A stretch of DNA of 64,000 nucleotides from Candidatus Woesearchaeota archaeon. Its GTDB lineage: Archaea > Nanobdellota > Nanobdellia > Woesearchaeales > DSVV01. A program made the position numbers and the translations under genes. Shown here piece by piece: positions 1 through 9,205 of this stretch (the stretch's first letter is position 1; each line of letters starts with the position of its first letter). Under the pieces are notes generated by a model, which had not been told where the DNA came from, did not search any database, and saw only the letters and a program-made list of their open reading frames with translations. The stretch covers positions 1 to 64,000 of the forward strand of contig JACRPI010000043.1 of assembly GCA_016214075.1 (NCBI GenBank). Direction: 5' to 3'.

Positions 1-61
1 TCCGGTGAGGCGCATCACTTTACCACCAAAAAACAGAGAAATATTTCTCTAGAAAAACTTA

Positions 62-129
62 CCGCTATTCATCCCATACCTAAAGGACGTCCAGCTGCTA
101 CGCAGCTGAACTTATGGGATTTCTAGCGG
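62..129. repeat. Long imperfect hairpin downstream of the giant lipoprotein gene
   Basis: Outer arms CCGCTA (62-67) and TAGCGG (124-129) and inner arms ATCCCATA (71-78) and TATGGGAT (113-120) pair, separated by a symmetric ttc/ttc internal loop. A second small hairpin, CAGCTG-ctacg-CAGCTG, sits inside. It lies 6 bp past the stop of the minus-strand gene that ends at 136. It may act as a 3' processing or termination structure, or be one of the hairpin repeats found elsewhere in this window. Bases 1-61 show nothing I can call. Confidence 0.7.
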
Positions 130-135
130 ATTTTC

Positions 136-3100
136 TTAAAAATTAAGACAAAAAGTAACAGGTCGCGTAGTTGATCCACACGATGAAAGTGCAGCGCTGT
201 TGCCATTACTATTCACGTAACAAGTACTGGATGATTTATAATAATTGACACTTCCTGAAAGAGAAGGATTATGAATGGAAAAAGTAGGAGTGGAATCTCC
301 AGCAGTTTCAAAGTAAACAGAGACTGGATATGTTGTTGCGTCATATGTTCCAGTGATCGTACAAACATTATACGAGGACGTTGTATAAGTTGATCCACTA
401 CTACTCCCCCCTGAGCATGCGCTTGTCAAATAAACAACTTTCCCTAATGCACCATTATAATTAATGATGACAGGATTAGTGAATGAAGTGCCATAAGAAC
501 CAACCTGAATTTCAGAGAGACTAGCAAGACCAGCAGGCCATGAAGAAACAGGTGAAGTCGTTGACGTAAGTGCGCCAGCATAATTTCCTGCGACATAAGC
601 ACCAATAGTAGCAGTAGGCGCATCAGTCGCAAGATTATCACAAATATCTTCTACAGTAATTGTTTCATCAGTGTTTGTCGTGGAATTACCCAAAGAATCT
701 GCACCTGTAACAGAAACAGTATATGAACCAAGATCTGTGCCTAATGCATCAAATTCTCCAGAAACATAAGTAGAGCCTGAACTCAAACTCATAGATTCTG
801 TAGTTCCATTAATAGTAACTTCTAATGAACTAGTATCAACAGAGCCACCGCAAGACCCTACAGTTATATCTGCGGAGATAGTATAAGTATTTGGGATGTT
901 ATTATTATAAATAGAAGATTCAGAAACAGTAACGCTAGAGACAGTAACCGCAGAACACGTCACTTCAAGAGAAGCGCTTGTATCTGTCGTGCTATTTCCT
1001 GCTGCGTCAGTTGCGGTTGCAGAAACGGTATATGTGCCTGCGCTCAACTCATCGCCACCTATTTCTCTGGAAACAAAACATTGAGTTGAAGAATCATAAC
1101 TCAATGTTTCGACAAGAGTGTCAATAGTAGCTTCAACGCCGCCACCAAGTTCTGCGCCATCTGTTTCATCAGTGTTACAGACATAAACAAGGAAATCCTG
1201 TGTTCCATCATCAAGAATGGTGCTGGAACTTGAACCATCGACAAGCGTATAAACAGAGTCAATTGTTGGTGCAGTTCCGTCGGTGACAGTGAGAGTTACA
1301 GAATAACTATCTGTATTTCCAGAAGTATCAGTAACTATAACAGGGATTGTATAGGAATCTGCAGCAGTTGTAGAAGATGCAGTGAGCGTTGTAGAATAAT
1401 CTGTACTGGAACTTGCGGTGAGAGAACCACTTCCAAATCCTGAATAAGAAACTGAAGAAATACCTGTTTCTTCGCTCACGACACAATCAAGTGTTGTTGA
1501 TCCACTACTATTTGTAATGCTACTTGATCCAAGCGTACAAACAATCGCAGGATCAGAGGTATCAAGAAGAGTGAATGATGCGGTGCATGAACTACTAGTA
1601 TTTCCTGCAGCGTCTGTTGCACTGAAATCAACAGAATATGTTCCTGCTGCAACGCCAGTTAAATCAACACTCTTCGTGTATGTAGATCCGCTGGATAAAG
1701 AGAGAGCATCTGAACCAAAGTCCGCAGTGTAAGAAACAGTGCTTACTCCTGTTTCATCTGTTGCAACTGCGGTGAATGTGCTATCAATAGAACCGCTATT
1801 GGAAGCAGTTGTTGCTGAGCAAGAAGAAACTGTTGGACCAACTCCATCAGTCACATCAACAGTTGTTGCTCCAGTTGTTTCATTTGTCCCATCTGAAATA
1901 ACAAGATCAAGAGTATAAGAACTTGCTGGCCATGATGTTGGAGTGATTGCGGCAGTTTCATACGTACTATCGCCATCTGCGTCAGTCATGGTATATGCTG
2001 TTCCATCAAGAGTAACAGAAATAGCAGTAATTGCAGTCTCATCATAAACAGTTGTTGCAGAAACAACAAAGGAAGAACCATCATTGGAAACAGAAGAAGG
2101 ACTTGCGGAAAGACTTGCGTATGTTGGCGCGGTCGCATCAGTAACTGTTGAAGAAACAGTTTGCGTTTGTGTATTGCCTGCTGCGTCTGTTGCAAGAATA
2201 TCAATGGAATATGTTCCTGCTGCAACGCCACTGACAGGAATACTTGCTTCATATGTGCTTCCACTGGTATTCGTGAGCGCATCAGAACCAAGAGTGCTTG
2301 TGTAGGTAACAGGATTGGAAGATGCGAGTCCTGTCTCATCAGAGACAGTGCAGGAAATATCAATAGATGATGAACCATCATTCGCGGCGTTTGTTGCGCT
2401 GCAAGAAACTTCTGGAGCAAGTCCATCAGTAAGAGTCAATGCGGTGCTTCTATTTGCAGTGTATCCATCAGTATCTTCAGCAGTGCAAGAAACAGAGTAA
2501 TCTTGCGCAACAAGAAAATCCGCAGTCTGAAATGTACCAGTAAATTGTGTTCCTGATTCATAAGAGAGAGGAACTTCAAGAGTGTCAATAGTGCAAGATG
2601 CAATCAAATCAGATTCAGCGTCCTGAAGATCTTCTGCGTCAAGGGTGATAGTGACATATTCAGTAGATGCGTTGGAAACAGTGGAAGGAGATAAAACAAG
2701 GTCATTAATGGTTAACCCAGTAATATTTTCAACAGAAACTGTTCCTGTTGCAGTGGATTCAAGTCCTGCGTAATCAAAAGCGTGAAGGATATATGTCGTG
2801 GAAGGCGCAGAAAGATTATCTCCTGTAAGATCAAGAGCATAAATGTCTGATCCTTGATACGCAAGAGGCAGCAAGACACCATTCTCATTTAATTCAACAA
2901 AAACAGATTCTACTCCTGTTCCAAGATCTGTTGCAGTTGCGTAAACACTCCAAGTTGTCAACGGACTGTTGTCTGTTTCTGTAGATGTTCCCGCGTCAGC
3001 GACTTCTGGTGCGATTGCGTCGGAAAGATAAAATAATGCAGAGTCTGACGTTGTAGTATTCTCATTTGTATCAGTTGCAGAAACAGTAAAAGAAAATTCT

Positions 3101-3822
3101 GTATATGTTTCTGTAGGAGTCAAAGAGAATGTTGATGGATCAATGGTTGTGGAGTAAACAGAATCTCCATCGCTATCAGAGAGTACATATTCTGTTCCTG
3201 CAATTGTTGCAAGGACACGTTCAATTCCTTTATTATCAGTAACAGTTGCTTCAAGAAGAATTGTAGAATCATTGCCTGTATATTGCGGTGTTGCAATGAG
3301 ATCGGAAATCGATGGTGCTTCTATATCATTATCAATAATGGTAAATGGAACTTCGACTTCAGGTGAATAAAGGGTTATGCCATACTGTTCCTTGTTTTCT
3401 GGATCAATATAATAAAGTAATCCTTGAAAAACAGCGGTATGTTCGCCCTGATCAAAGTACCCTGCAGGATATTCTCTTGCAAAAGAAGCAGAATATTTAT
3501 AGTTATCACTGGTTGTAAAATCTCCTTGAAGCTCAAGTTTCTCTGCACCTAAATCATCAACATTGACACGAAGTGCATATGCAAAACTATCATTATCAGA
3601 ATCTTGGTTTTGCGCATTTGTAGCAAATGTAGCAGAAAAAGTAAGAAGATCGTCAAGAGTCATCTCTCCTGAAGAAGCAGTATCGACGGTGTCTAAAGAA
3701 ACAACGGAGATAGTTGCGTCTTCAACAAGAATAACATCTGGGAATGGAGGGAGACATGCCTGTGAAAAAAAAGGAATAAGAGAGAGTGCACTAAATGTTA
3801 AAGGACTATAGCGTCGAACCAT
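136..3822 (-). CDS. Giant secreted lipoprotein with Ig-like/cadherin-like repeats
   Basis: 1228 aa, very rich in Ser, Thr, Asp and Ala with almost no Lys or Arg after the N-terminus, as expected for an extracellular protein. The N-terminus has RR, a hydrophobic stretch and a lipobox-like SQA-C with Cys at about 23. From about residue 175 onward there are roughly eight to nine tandem beta-sandwich-like repeats of 90-100 aa. Each ends in a motif like ATDAAGN-T and starts with D-TAPT. Cys residues near the C-terminus could form disulfides. I chose the ATG at 3822 because GGTGA lies 7 nt upstream and only 1 nt separates it from the upstream stop. It is probably co-transcribed with the small lipoprotein gene ahead of it. 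The likely role is adhesion or a surface layer; function is inferred from architecture only. Confidence 0.8.
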   Translation of the reverse strand: MVRRYSPLTFSALSLIPFFSQACLPPFPDVILVEDATISVVSLDTVDTASSGEMTLDDLLTFSATFATNAQNQDSDNDSFAYALRVNVDDLGAEKLELQGDFTTSDNYKYSASFAREYPAGYFDQGEHTAVFQGLLYYIDPENKEQYGITLYSPEVEVPFTIIDNDIEAPSISDLIATPQYTGNDSTILLEATVTDNKGIERVLATIAGTEYVLSDSDGDSVYSTTIDPSTFSLTPTETYTEFSFTVSATDTNENTTTSDSALFYLSDAIAPEVADAGTSTETDNSPLTTWSVYATATDLGTGVESVFVELNENGVLLPLAYQGSDIYALDLTGDNLSAPSTTYILHAFDYAGLESTATGTVSVENITGLTINDLVLSPSTVSNASTEYVTITLDAEDLQDAESDLIASCTIDTLEVPLSYESGTQFTGTFQTADFLVAQDYSVSCTAEDTDGYTANRSTALTLTDGLAPEVSCSATNAANDGSSSIDISCTVSDETGLASSNPVTYTSTLGSDALTNTSGSTYEASIPVSGVAAGTYSIDILATDAAGNTQTQTVSSTVTDATAPTYASLSASPSSVSNDGSSFVVSATTVYDETAITAISVTLDGTAYTMTDADGDSTYETAAITPTSWPASSYTLDLVISDGTNETTGATTVDVTDGVGPTVSSCSATTASNSGSIDSTFTAVATDETGVSTVSYTADFGSDALSLSSGSTYTKSVDLTGVAAGTYSVDFSATDAAGNTSSSCTASFTLLDTSDPAIVCTLGSSSITNSSGSTTLDCVVSEETGISSVSYSGFGSGSLTASSSTDYSTTLTASSTTAADSYTIPVIVTDTSGNTDSYSVTLTVTDGTAPTIDSVYTLVDGSSSSTILDDGTQDFLVYVCNTDETDGAELGGGVEATIDTLVETLSYDSSTQCFVSREIGGDELSAGTYTVSATATDAAGNSTTDTSASLEVTCSAVTVSSVTVSESSIYNNNIPNTYTISADITVGSCGGSVDTSSLEVTINGTTESMSLSSGSTYVSGEFDALGTDLGSYTVSVTGADSLGNSTTNTDETITVEDICDNLATDAPTATIGAYVAGNYAGALTSTTSPVSSWPAGLASLSEIQVGSYGTSFTNPVIINYNGALGKVVYLTSACSGGSSSGSTYTTSSYNVCTITGTYDATTYPVSVYFETAGDSTPTFSIHNPSLSGSVNYYKSSSTCYVNSNGNSAALSSCGSTTRPVTFCLNF

Positions 3823-3823
3823 G

Positions 3824-4294
3824 TTATTCACCTGTATCTGCAGCAAGCAGTGTTATGGAGCTGTCAAGTGTATCTTTATTATCAAGAATTCCAAATCCCC
3901 CATAAACAGTAAGAGAATAGCGAAGATAGCCAGGAGTAAAAGAAGCAAGAGGTAATGCACCTGTTGCAAAAACTAAATCTTCACCATTTGATCGCTCAAG
4001 AACAATTCCTTCGATATGAAGACCATAAGGTTCTACTTGGTAGCCAGGAAGAGAAGAAACAATAGGAGGATCATAATCTGGAAATGTAAGAATAGGAACA
4101 GAGGGGCAGGTATTGTAAAGAGACACGGAAATAACAACAGAATCCGAAGTATACGCTTCTTCTGGAGAAGCATTGAGATTGTAAATAAAAGGATCATGAC
4201 ACTGATCTGAATCCACTTTCCATGTTGAACCACAACCTGAAGAACTAAGTGCTGCTGCAAGGACAAGTCCTGTTAATGAAGCGTTGGAAGACAT
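3824..4294 (-). CDS. Small lipoprotein, paralogue of the next gene
   Basis: 156 aa. Signal peptide with lipobox-like SSSG-C (Cys21), then one compact beta-rich domain. Aligns by eye with the neighbour at 4392-4862: both have a Cys shortly after the lipid anchor, the pattern SDSV-(I/V)SVS-YN-C--VP-LTFP, SSLPGY-VEP, EGIV-ER, LVFAT and SVTVYGG/LTVYGG. Start: the longer open frame begins at 4333, but a TATA box (4315-4326) lies 25 bp upstream of the ATG at 4294, so that ATG is the leaderless start. The stop is 1 nt before the giant Ig-repeat gene, so the two likely form an operon. No known family recognised. Confidence 0.8.
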   Translation of the reverse strand: MSSNASLTGLVLAAALSSSGCGSTWKVDSDQCHDPFIYNLNASPEEAYTSDSVVISVSLYNTCPSVPILTFPDYDPPIVSSLPGYQVEPYGLHIEGIVLERSNGEDLVFATGALPLASFTPGYLRYSLTVYGGFGILDNKDTLDSSITLLAADTGE

Positions 4295-4314
4295 CAAATA
4301 GGGGAAAGGAGAAG

Positions 4315-4326
4315 CATTTATAAAAG
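4315..4326 (-). promoter_or_regulatory. TATA box for the lipoprotein operon
   Basis: CTTTTATAAATG on the minus strand, centred about 25 bp before the ATG at 4294. It fixes that ATG as the start and predicts a leaderless mRNA. Confidence 0.7.
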
Positions 4327-4391
4327 TTATCACAGGAAAGGGGTGCTTTCTGACACATGTAAAGAAAGGGAGAGAGCGTGATACACAACAA

Positions 4392-4862
4392 CTAATTTGG
4401 GAGTATTGTAATGTAATCGCCTAATGTATCTTGCTTATCAAAAGTAAAAAAACCGCCATAAACAGTAACAGAGTAATCAATAAATAAGGGCACAGCAGAA
4501 CTGCCGATAACAGCTTCGATAGGTAATGGTTGTGTTGCAAAAACTAAATTTTCATCATCTGTTCTTTCAAAAACAATGCCTTCAACATCCTGAATTTCTG
4601 ACGGCTCGACTTCATAGCCAGGAAGAGAAGAAACACCATAATGTGGAAATGTGAGAACAGGAACAGAAGAACAGTTATTATAGACAGAAACAGACACAAT
4701 AACAGAGTCGGTAATAGCGGCCTCAGCAGGAGAAGCAATAAGAGAGTAGATAAGGGGAGTAGTGCATGTACTTTCATCAAGTAAATTAGGGAAACACCCC
4801 GAAGTAGCAAGCGGAGTAGTAAGAAGAATTCCTGTAAGTGACATTGTGGAAACGCGAGTCAT
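4392..4862 (-). CDS. Small lipoprotein, tandem paralogue
   Basis: 156 aa. Signal peptide ending in a lipobox-like ATSG-C (Cys23), then a beta-rich domain matching the downstream paralogue over most of its length (SVSVYNNC, PVLTFP, SSLPGYEVEP, GIVFER, SVTVYGG). The open frame extends upstream to 5126, but that extension is antisense to the archease gene and lies upstream of the TATA box at 4883-4895, so the ATG at 4862 is preferred (TATA to ATG about 27 bp, leaderless). A later Met at residue 7 is possible. Tandem duplication with 97 bp between the genes. Function unknown; probably an exposed surface protein. Confidence 0.78.
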   Translation of the reverse strand: MTRVSTMSLTGILLTTPLATSGCFPNLLDESTCTTPLIYSLIASPAEAAITDSVIVSVSVYNNCSSVPVLTFPHYGVSSLPGYEVEPSEIQDVEGIVFERTDDENLVFATQPLPIEAVIGSSAVPLFIDYSVTVYGGFFTFDKQDTLGDYITILPN

Positions 4863-4882
4863 AAAAGAAGGGAAGAAGAAGG

Positions 4883-4934
4883 ATTTTATAAAAATGATGA
4901 TAGAAAACAGTTCAAACACACAAACCATAAATAC
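4883..4934. promoter_or_regulatory. Divergent promoter, lipoprotein and archease genes
   Basis: Two TATA-like boxes face apart. ATTTTATAAAAAT at 4883-4895 serves the minus-strand lipoprotein (ATG 4862) and ACCATAAATAC at 4924-4934 serves archease (ATG 4956). Both spacings fit leaderless transcripts. Confidence 0.6.
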
Positions 4935-4955
4935 GAGGAGAAGTCTAGACAACAT

Positions 4956-5378
4956 ATGAAACAATATGAGTATCTCGAGCATACAGCAGAAGCAAAGTTT
5001 GCGGCGTATGGAAAAACAATAGAAGAAGCATTCTCCAACGCGGCAATAGCAATGGAAAACATAATTGTCGAGACAGAAAAAGTCAAACCAAAAAATAAAA
5101 AAAAGATAACGATTGAAACAAAACATAAAAAAGCGTTATTATACGATTTTCTTCAAGAGTTATTAGTCTTATTCGATAGTGAGCGATTTGCGTTACATAA
5201 AGTAGAAGAACTAAAAATCCAGCAAAAAGGAAGTGATTATCATCTGCATGCAACTGTTTCCGGCGATGATGCAAAGCACTATGAAATGCATTCTGGAGTG
5301 AAGTCAGTCACCTACAATGAGATGGAAATTACAGAAGAGAAAGGGTTGTGGAAAGTAGTTGTTGTGCTTGACGTTTAA
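4956..5378 (+). CDS. Archease, RtcB-activating protein
   Basis: 140 aa, the usual archease size. Archease speeds the guanylylation and turnover of the tRNA-splicing ligase RtcB. The N-terminal signature reads EHTAEAKFAAYG, where most family members have (D/E)HTAD, so the usual metal-binding Asp is a Glu here. The family's C-terminal strand with a conserved Asp is present (VVVVLDV). Leaderless start at 4956. RtcB is encoded 1.4 kb downstream on the same strand with one gene between, and intron-containing tRNAs lie in the same window, so the whole splicing-ligation branch is represented. Family assignment is firm; the effect of the D-to-E change is unknown. Confidence 0.93.
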   Translation: MKQYEYLEHTAEAKFAAYGKTIEEAFSNAAIAMENIIVETEKVKPKNKKKITIETKHKKALLYDFLQELLVLFDSERFALHKVEELKIQQKGSDYHLHATVSGDDAKHYEMHSGVKSVTYNEMEITEEKGLWKVVVVLDV

Positions 5379-5448
5379 TAATGAATTTCGAAACGTTTAA
5401 AAATTCTGAGTGGACTCTCTTATTTCTAATTCTTACGAGGAAAAAATA

Positions 5449-6681
5449 ATGACATTAATAGATGTGCTGAACAACGCATGCCAAGCAGTAGGAGTTCCTG
5501 AAACAGAAATCAGAAAAGGATATGTAAGTCATAGAGAACAAGAAGGCATCACATATCCAAATGTGCTTCGAATGGGAAGAGCGTGGAAGAGCCCCCCAAC
5601 AGAAAGAAAAATTTCTGAAGATAAAATAGGAACAAGCAATCTTGGTCTTCCTCCAGTAATTGCAACACTGATGCAAGAATTACGGGAAAGAAGTGTCGAT
5701 CCAACAAATCCAGAACATGTACAAAAATTTCAGAGAGGAATTGCGCAAGTCACGCAACTCGTCACTCCATTACTTCTCACAGATATACTACAAAGAAAAT
5801 ATAGTCTTACAAATCCAGCAAAGGTGGACTGTGAGATAGAATATGCAGGCGGAACAATAACACTCCCCTATGAAGAAGCGCTTGCAAGAAGAATAAAAGG
5901 AATCAAAACAAGAAAAGATCAAGTGACCACAGTAAGCGGTTATCATTCTCGAGCAACTGTTGCAGATCTCAATGTAGAAAGCATAGTGATGACAGCAAAA
6001 GTTCCCATGGATTGGATTCCAAGAGAACAGAGACCATTACGCGTTGCGTTTTTAGCAATTCATAGAGGAGGAATTCTTCCCTCGCTTGTTGCTGCGGATC
6101 TCGCAGAAGAAATGGGATGTGAAGCATATATTATAGGTGTTGATGCAAAAAGAAGAAGTGAAGGAGGAGCGCATAGTGGAAGAGTCGTTGGCATTGATCT
6201 CAAAAAACCTGACGGGTATCATTCATCGTCCTATTCCCAATTGATTGCAAATGCGTATGTGTTTCCTGCAAATTATGAAAAACCTGATGTGCTTGTTGTT
6301 GTCGATCCCATGCTTGCGACAGGAGGAAGCAGCAAAGAAGCAATTAATGGTTGTTTAGAAACGCTCAATCTCAAACCGAGTGATGTTTACTGTTCAAGTT
6401 TCTTTGCAGGAGGATATCGCGGATTGCAAACATTGCATGACGCAGGATTCAACGTACATATTGTTAGCCATGATCAATTGCCTTTAACCAAAGAAGATTA
6501 CATAAAACCAGGTCTTGGTGACGCAGGAGATAAAATGAGTGGCATTGTCAATGGACAAGATGTGAAAGATTGCTATATGTTGTTAAAGGGTATGGAACAT
6601 CTTATCGAGAAAAGAGCGTTGTCAATGAATTGGCTTGAATCATATACGCAACAAATGACAGGAAGAAGGATTGCTGCGTAG
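5449..6681 (+). CDS. UPRTase-like phosphoribosyltransferase with long N-terminal extension
   Basis: 410 aa, about twice the length of a uracil phosphoribosyltransferase. The C-terminal half has the PRPP loop VVDPMLATGGS (Asp286 on) and the UPRTase uracil-site motif PGLGDAGD near residue 355. An upstream segment, IHRGGILPS, matches the region before the Rossmann strand. The N-terminal ~190 residues are not recognised. Start: an earlier in-frame GTG at 5410 lies before the expected transcription start (TATA-like GTTTAAAAAT at about 5395), whereas the ATG at 5449 has GAGG 9 nt upstream. Stop is TAG. Between archease and rtcB. Substrate could be uracil or another base; not certain. Confidence 0.75.
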   Translation: MTLIDVLNNACQAVGVPETEIRKGYVSHREQEGITYPNVLRMGRAWKSPPTERKISEDKIGTSNLGLPPVIATLMQELRERSVDPTNPEHVQKFQRGIAQVTQLVTPLLLTDILQRKYSLTNPAKVDCEIEYAGGTITLPYEEALARRIKGIKTRKDQVTTVSGYHSRATVADLNVESIVMTAKVPMDWIPREQRPLRVAFLAIHRGGILPSLVAADLAEEMGCEAYIIGVDAKRRSEGGAHSGRVVGIDLKKPDGYHSSSYSQLIANAYVFPANYEKPDVLVVVDPMLATGGSSKEAINGCLETLNLKPSDVYCSSFFAGGYRGLQTLHDAGFNVHIVSHDQLPLTKEDYIKPGLGDAGDKMSGIVNGQDVKDCYMLLKGMEHLIEKRALSMNWLESYTQQMTGRRIAA

Positions 6682-6700
6682 AATGAGAATATTCTCGGCA

Positions 6701-6712
6701 AAGTATATAAAC
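6701..6712 (+). promoter_or_regulatory. TATA box for rtcB
   Basis: AAGTATATAAAC, centred about 26 bp before the ATG at 6734, predicting a leaderless rtcB mRNA separate from the upstream genes. Confidence 0.65.
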
Positions 6713-6733
6713 AATTCTTCATTTTTTGCATGA

Positions 6734-8194
6734 ATGGACGAGCAACAAAAAGAAAAACCAAAAATCCAGCTAAAAAAAATATCAGACAATGAATGGGAAA
6801 TTCCAAAGCAAGGAAAAATGAATGTTCCTGTCAGAATTTTCGCGTCAGAAAAACTGCTCAAACTTATTGAGAATGACAAATCACTTGAGCAAGGAATGCA
6901 TGTTGCGTGCTTGCCAAACATTCAAAAATACAGTTACATGATGCCAGACGCGCATCAGGGATACGGTATGTCTGTTGGGGGTGTCGCTGCGTTTCCTGTT
7001 GAAGATGGAATTATTAGTCCAGGAATGACAGGTTTCGACATTAATTGCGGCGTCAGATTATTAGCGACACCATTAAACAAAGAACAAGTAGAACCAAAAA
7101 TAAAAGAACTTCTTGATGCGCTCTTCAAAAATGTTCCAAGCGGTGTGGGCAGGGATTCACAAATTCATTTGAAAAGAGAAGAGCTTGATCGTGTCTTGAA
7201 AGAAGGAGCAAAATGGACAGTGGAAAATGATTACGCGTTTCCTGAAGATCTTGAAGTCACAGAAAGTAATGGTTGTCTTGAATTAGCGGATCCAAACACA
7301 GTATCAAACAACGCAAAAGAAAGAGGCAAAAATCAGCTCGGCACACTAGGCGCAGGAAATCATTTTCTTGAAGTACAATTTGTAGATCATATTCATAATA
7401 AAGAAGCGGCAAAAAAAATGGGGATCACCGAGAAAGGGCAAATCTGCGTGATGATTCATTGCGGCAGTCGAGGACTCGGACATCAAGTGTGTTCTGACTA
7501 CTTAAGAAAATTTGAAGATGCGTTTCCAGAGATTGCAAACAGTTTACCAGATAGAGATTTAATTTACGCGCCAGCAGACACTCCGCTTGCAAAACAATAT
7601 TTTGGCGCGATGTGCGCTGCTGCGAATTTCGCGTGGGCAAATAGACAAATAATTGTGCATGGAGTAAGAAAAGCGTTCAAGAGTGTCTTTGATGTTCCAC
7701 CAAGAAGTATCACACAAGTGTATGATGTTGCGCACAACATTATCAAGCGTGAAAAATATGATATTGATGGCAAAGAAAAAGAGTTATACATTCATCGAAA
7801 AGGCGCGACGCGCGCGTTTGGTCCAAACAATGCAGAAATTTGCGCGAAGTATAGAGACATTGGCCAGCCAATTTTGATCCCGGGATCTATGGGAACGGCG
7901 TCGTTTGTTTTGATTGGCACAGAAACATCCGCAGAAAAAAGTTTTGCGTCAACTGCGCATGGCGCGGGAAGAGTCATGTCAAGGCATGAAGCGAATCGCA
8001 GATATACTGGAGAAGGAACAAAGAAAGAATTAGAAGCGCAGCATATTTTTGTCAAAGCAGCGTCGTGGAAAGGAATTTCTGAAGAAGCGCCAGGCGCGTA
8101 TAAAGATGTTGATGAAGTCGTGCAAGTCAGCCATGACGCGGGGATTGGGAATATTGTTGTACGATTAAAGCCGCTTGGTGTTGTGAAAGGGTAA
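6734..8194 (+). CDS. rtcB: tRNA-splicing ligase RtcB
   Basis: 486 aa, normal length. GTP-dependent ligase that joins 2',3'-cyclic-phosphate and 5'-OH ends of tRNA exons after intron removal. Metal-binding motif GFDINCGVR (Asp102, Cys105), GAGNHF, HCGSRGLGHQ, and the guanylylated His in STAHGAGR (His409) are all present. No intein is visible. It starts at an ATG 26 bp from a TATA box. Archease is close upstream, and two intron-containing tRNAs in this window are likely substrates. Confidence 0.97.
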   Translation: MDEQQKEKPKIQLKKISDNEWEIPKQGKMNVPVRIFASEKLLKLIENDKSLEQGMHVACLPNIQKYSYMMPDAHQGYGMSVGGVAAFPVEDGIISPGMTGFDINCGVRLLATPLNKEQVEPKIKELLDALFKNVPSGVGRDSQIHLKREELDRVLKEGAKWTVENDYAFPEDLEVTESNGCLELADPNTVSNNAKERGKNQLGTLGAGNHFLEVQFVDHIHNKEAAKKMGITEKGQICVMIHCGSRGLGHQVCSDYLRKFEDAFPEIANSLPDRDLIYAPADTPLAKQYFGAMCAAANFAWANRQIIVHGVRKAFKSVFDVPPRSITQVYDVAHNIIKREKYDIDGKEKELYIHRKGATRAFGPNNAEICAKYRDIGQPILIPGSMGTASFVLIGTETSAEKSFASTAHGAGRVMSRHEANRRYTGEGTKKELEAQHIFVKAASWKGISEEAPGAYKDVDEVVQVSHDAGIGNIVVRLKPLGVVKG

Positions 8195-8249
8195 ACCAAA
8201 ACAATCACCTTTTTAAAACCCAAATGCCTCCTCTTTTTCAGGGATAACA

Positions 8250-8432
8250 ATGAGTAGAATACTTGATTTTCTGGTTGGAGTAAACATCATCGGCGCAATA
8301 TTGTGCCTCACGTACGGTTTGTTATTTTTAAGCGAAAATAATGCAGTATGGGGAACATTCTTGTTTGTTGTGGGAATATTCATCCTTGCGTTCTTGTGTT
8401 TTGTATTCTTGAGAAATAATGATGATGAGTAA
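8250..8432 (+). CDS. Small two-helix membrane protein
   Basis: 60 aa. Two hydrophobic helices (about residues 8-28 and 34-54) with a short polar turn and an acidic C-terminus (NNDDE). ATG at 8250 with AGGGAT upstream and a TATA-like CTTTTTAAAAC about 35 bp before it. It sits between rtcB and a convergent methyltransferase gene. The hydrophobic pattern and proper start signals support a real gene. Function unknown. Confidence 0.55.
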   Translation: MSRILDFLVGVNIIGAILCLTYGLLFLSENNAVWGTFLFVVGIFILAFLCFVFLRNNDDE

Positions 8433-8464
8433 GGAAAAAAATAATAGAGCACAATTATATATTT

Positions 8465-9199
8465 TTAATTTTTTGTTCTGTACAGCATAAGTCCACAGGT
8501 AGTTTTCAAGCCTATGCGCGACGGGCGTTGCCACTCCAGAAGCATTTCCTGTTGAAGACCAAGTTCTTCAAGAAGTTGAGGGTGATGGTATGGCTCTTCT
8601 GCAGTGTCATTGAGGAATATCGCAGAAGGTTTTGCGTACAAAGAAAAGAGCTCAAGTTGCGATGGAAGTTCTGGACCCCAGGTATAACTAAAGAAAACAT
8701 CAACAGTGGATAAAGAAATACCCAATCTTTTGTAAGGGTCTGGTTTTGTCGAGACAGGATGAAAAACGCGATCTTTTTTAGCATCCTCATAAGAAAAAGG
8801 AAAAATTGTACCTCCTCCATCTCCTGGAAGAAGTTGCCAGAACATATCTTCATGAGCTAAAGCAACAGCTGATCTAGATGCTCGACGTTCAATATATTTT
8901 TGAGGATAATAGCTACCCTGAACAACAGAACAACGTGTTGTTTCAGGAAGTTCATCATGCAATTTTTTGAGGCTGATCATTCTCCACGCAGAATCAACAA
9001 AATCCTGATGAAATTCAATGCCATACGAATGAAATCCTTCGCGCGCTGCTCGAAAAACAATTTCCCCTTTTCCTGCGCCAAGATCAAGAAAAACTGGAGC
9101 GGAAGGAACTAAACCACGATTAATGCATTTTTGCAATCCACAAGAAAGGGTGTTTGAAGCGTAAGGATAATAACCGTTGTTTAACTCGTTGGAAATCAT
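8465..9199 (-). CDS. SAM-dependent methyltransferase-like protein
   Basis: 244 aa. Motif I of class I methyltransferases, VFLDLGAGKGE, near residues 36-46, followed by an acidic residue at the end of strand 2 (YGIEFH). The later motifs are weak and the C-terminal half is not recognised, so substrate is open. The track-style start at 9205 would be a TTG; the ATG at 9199 is preferred and lies 7 nt after the stop of the upstream phosphoesterase gene, so the two probably form an operon. Confidence 0.65.
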   Translation of the reverse strand: MISNELNNGYYPYASNTLSCGLQKCINRGLVPSAPVFLDLGAGKGEIVFRAAREGFHSYGIEFHQDFVDSAWRMISLKKLHDELPETTRCSVVQGSYYPQKYIERRASRSAVALAHEDMFWQLLPGDGGGTIFPFSYEDAKKDRVFHPVSTKPDPYKRLGISLSTVDVFFSYTWGPELPSQLELFSLYAKPSAIFLNDTAEEPYHHPQLLEELGLQQEMLLEWQRPSRIGLKTTCGLMLYRTKN

Positions 9200-9205
9200 A
9201 AACAA

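Noticed and set aside
4863-5126. N-terminal extension of the second lipoprotein, making a 244-aa protein
   Set aside because: The extension is antisense to archease, has no signal peptide logic and lies upstream of the TATA box that places transcription start at the ATG at 4862.
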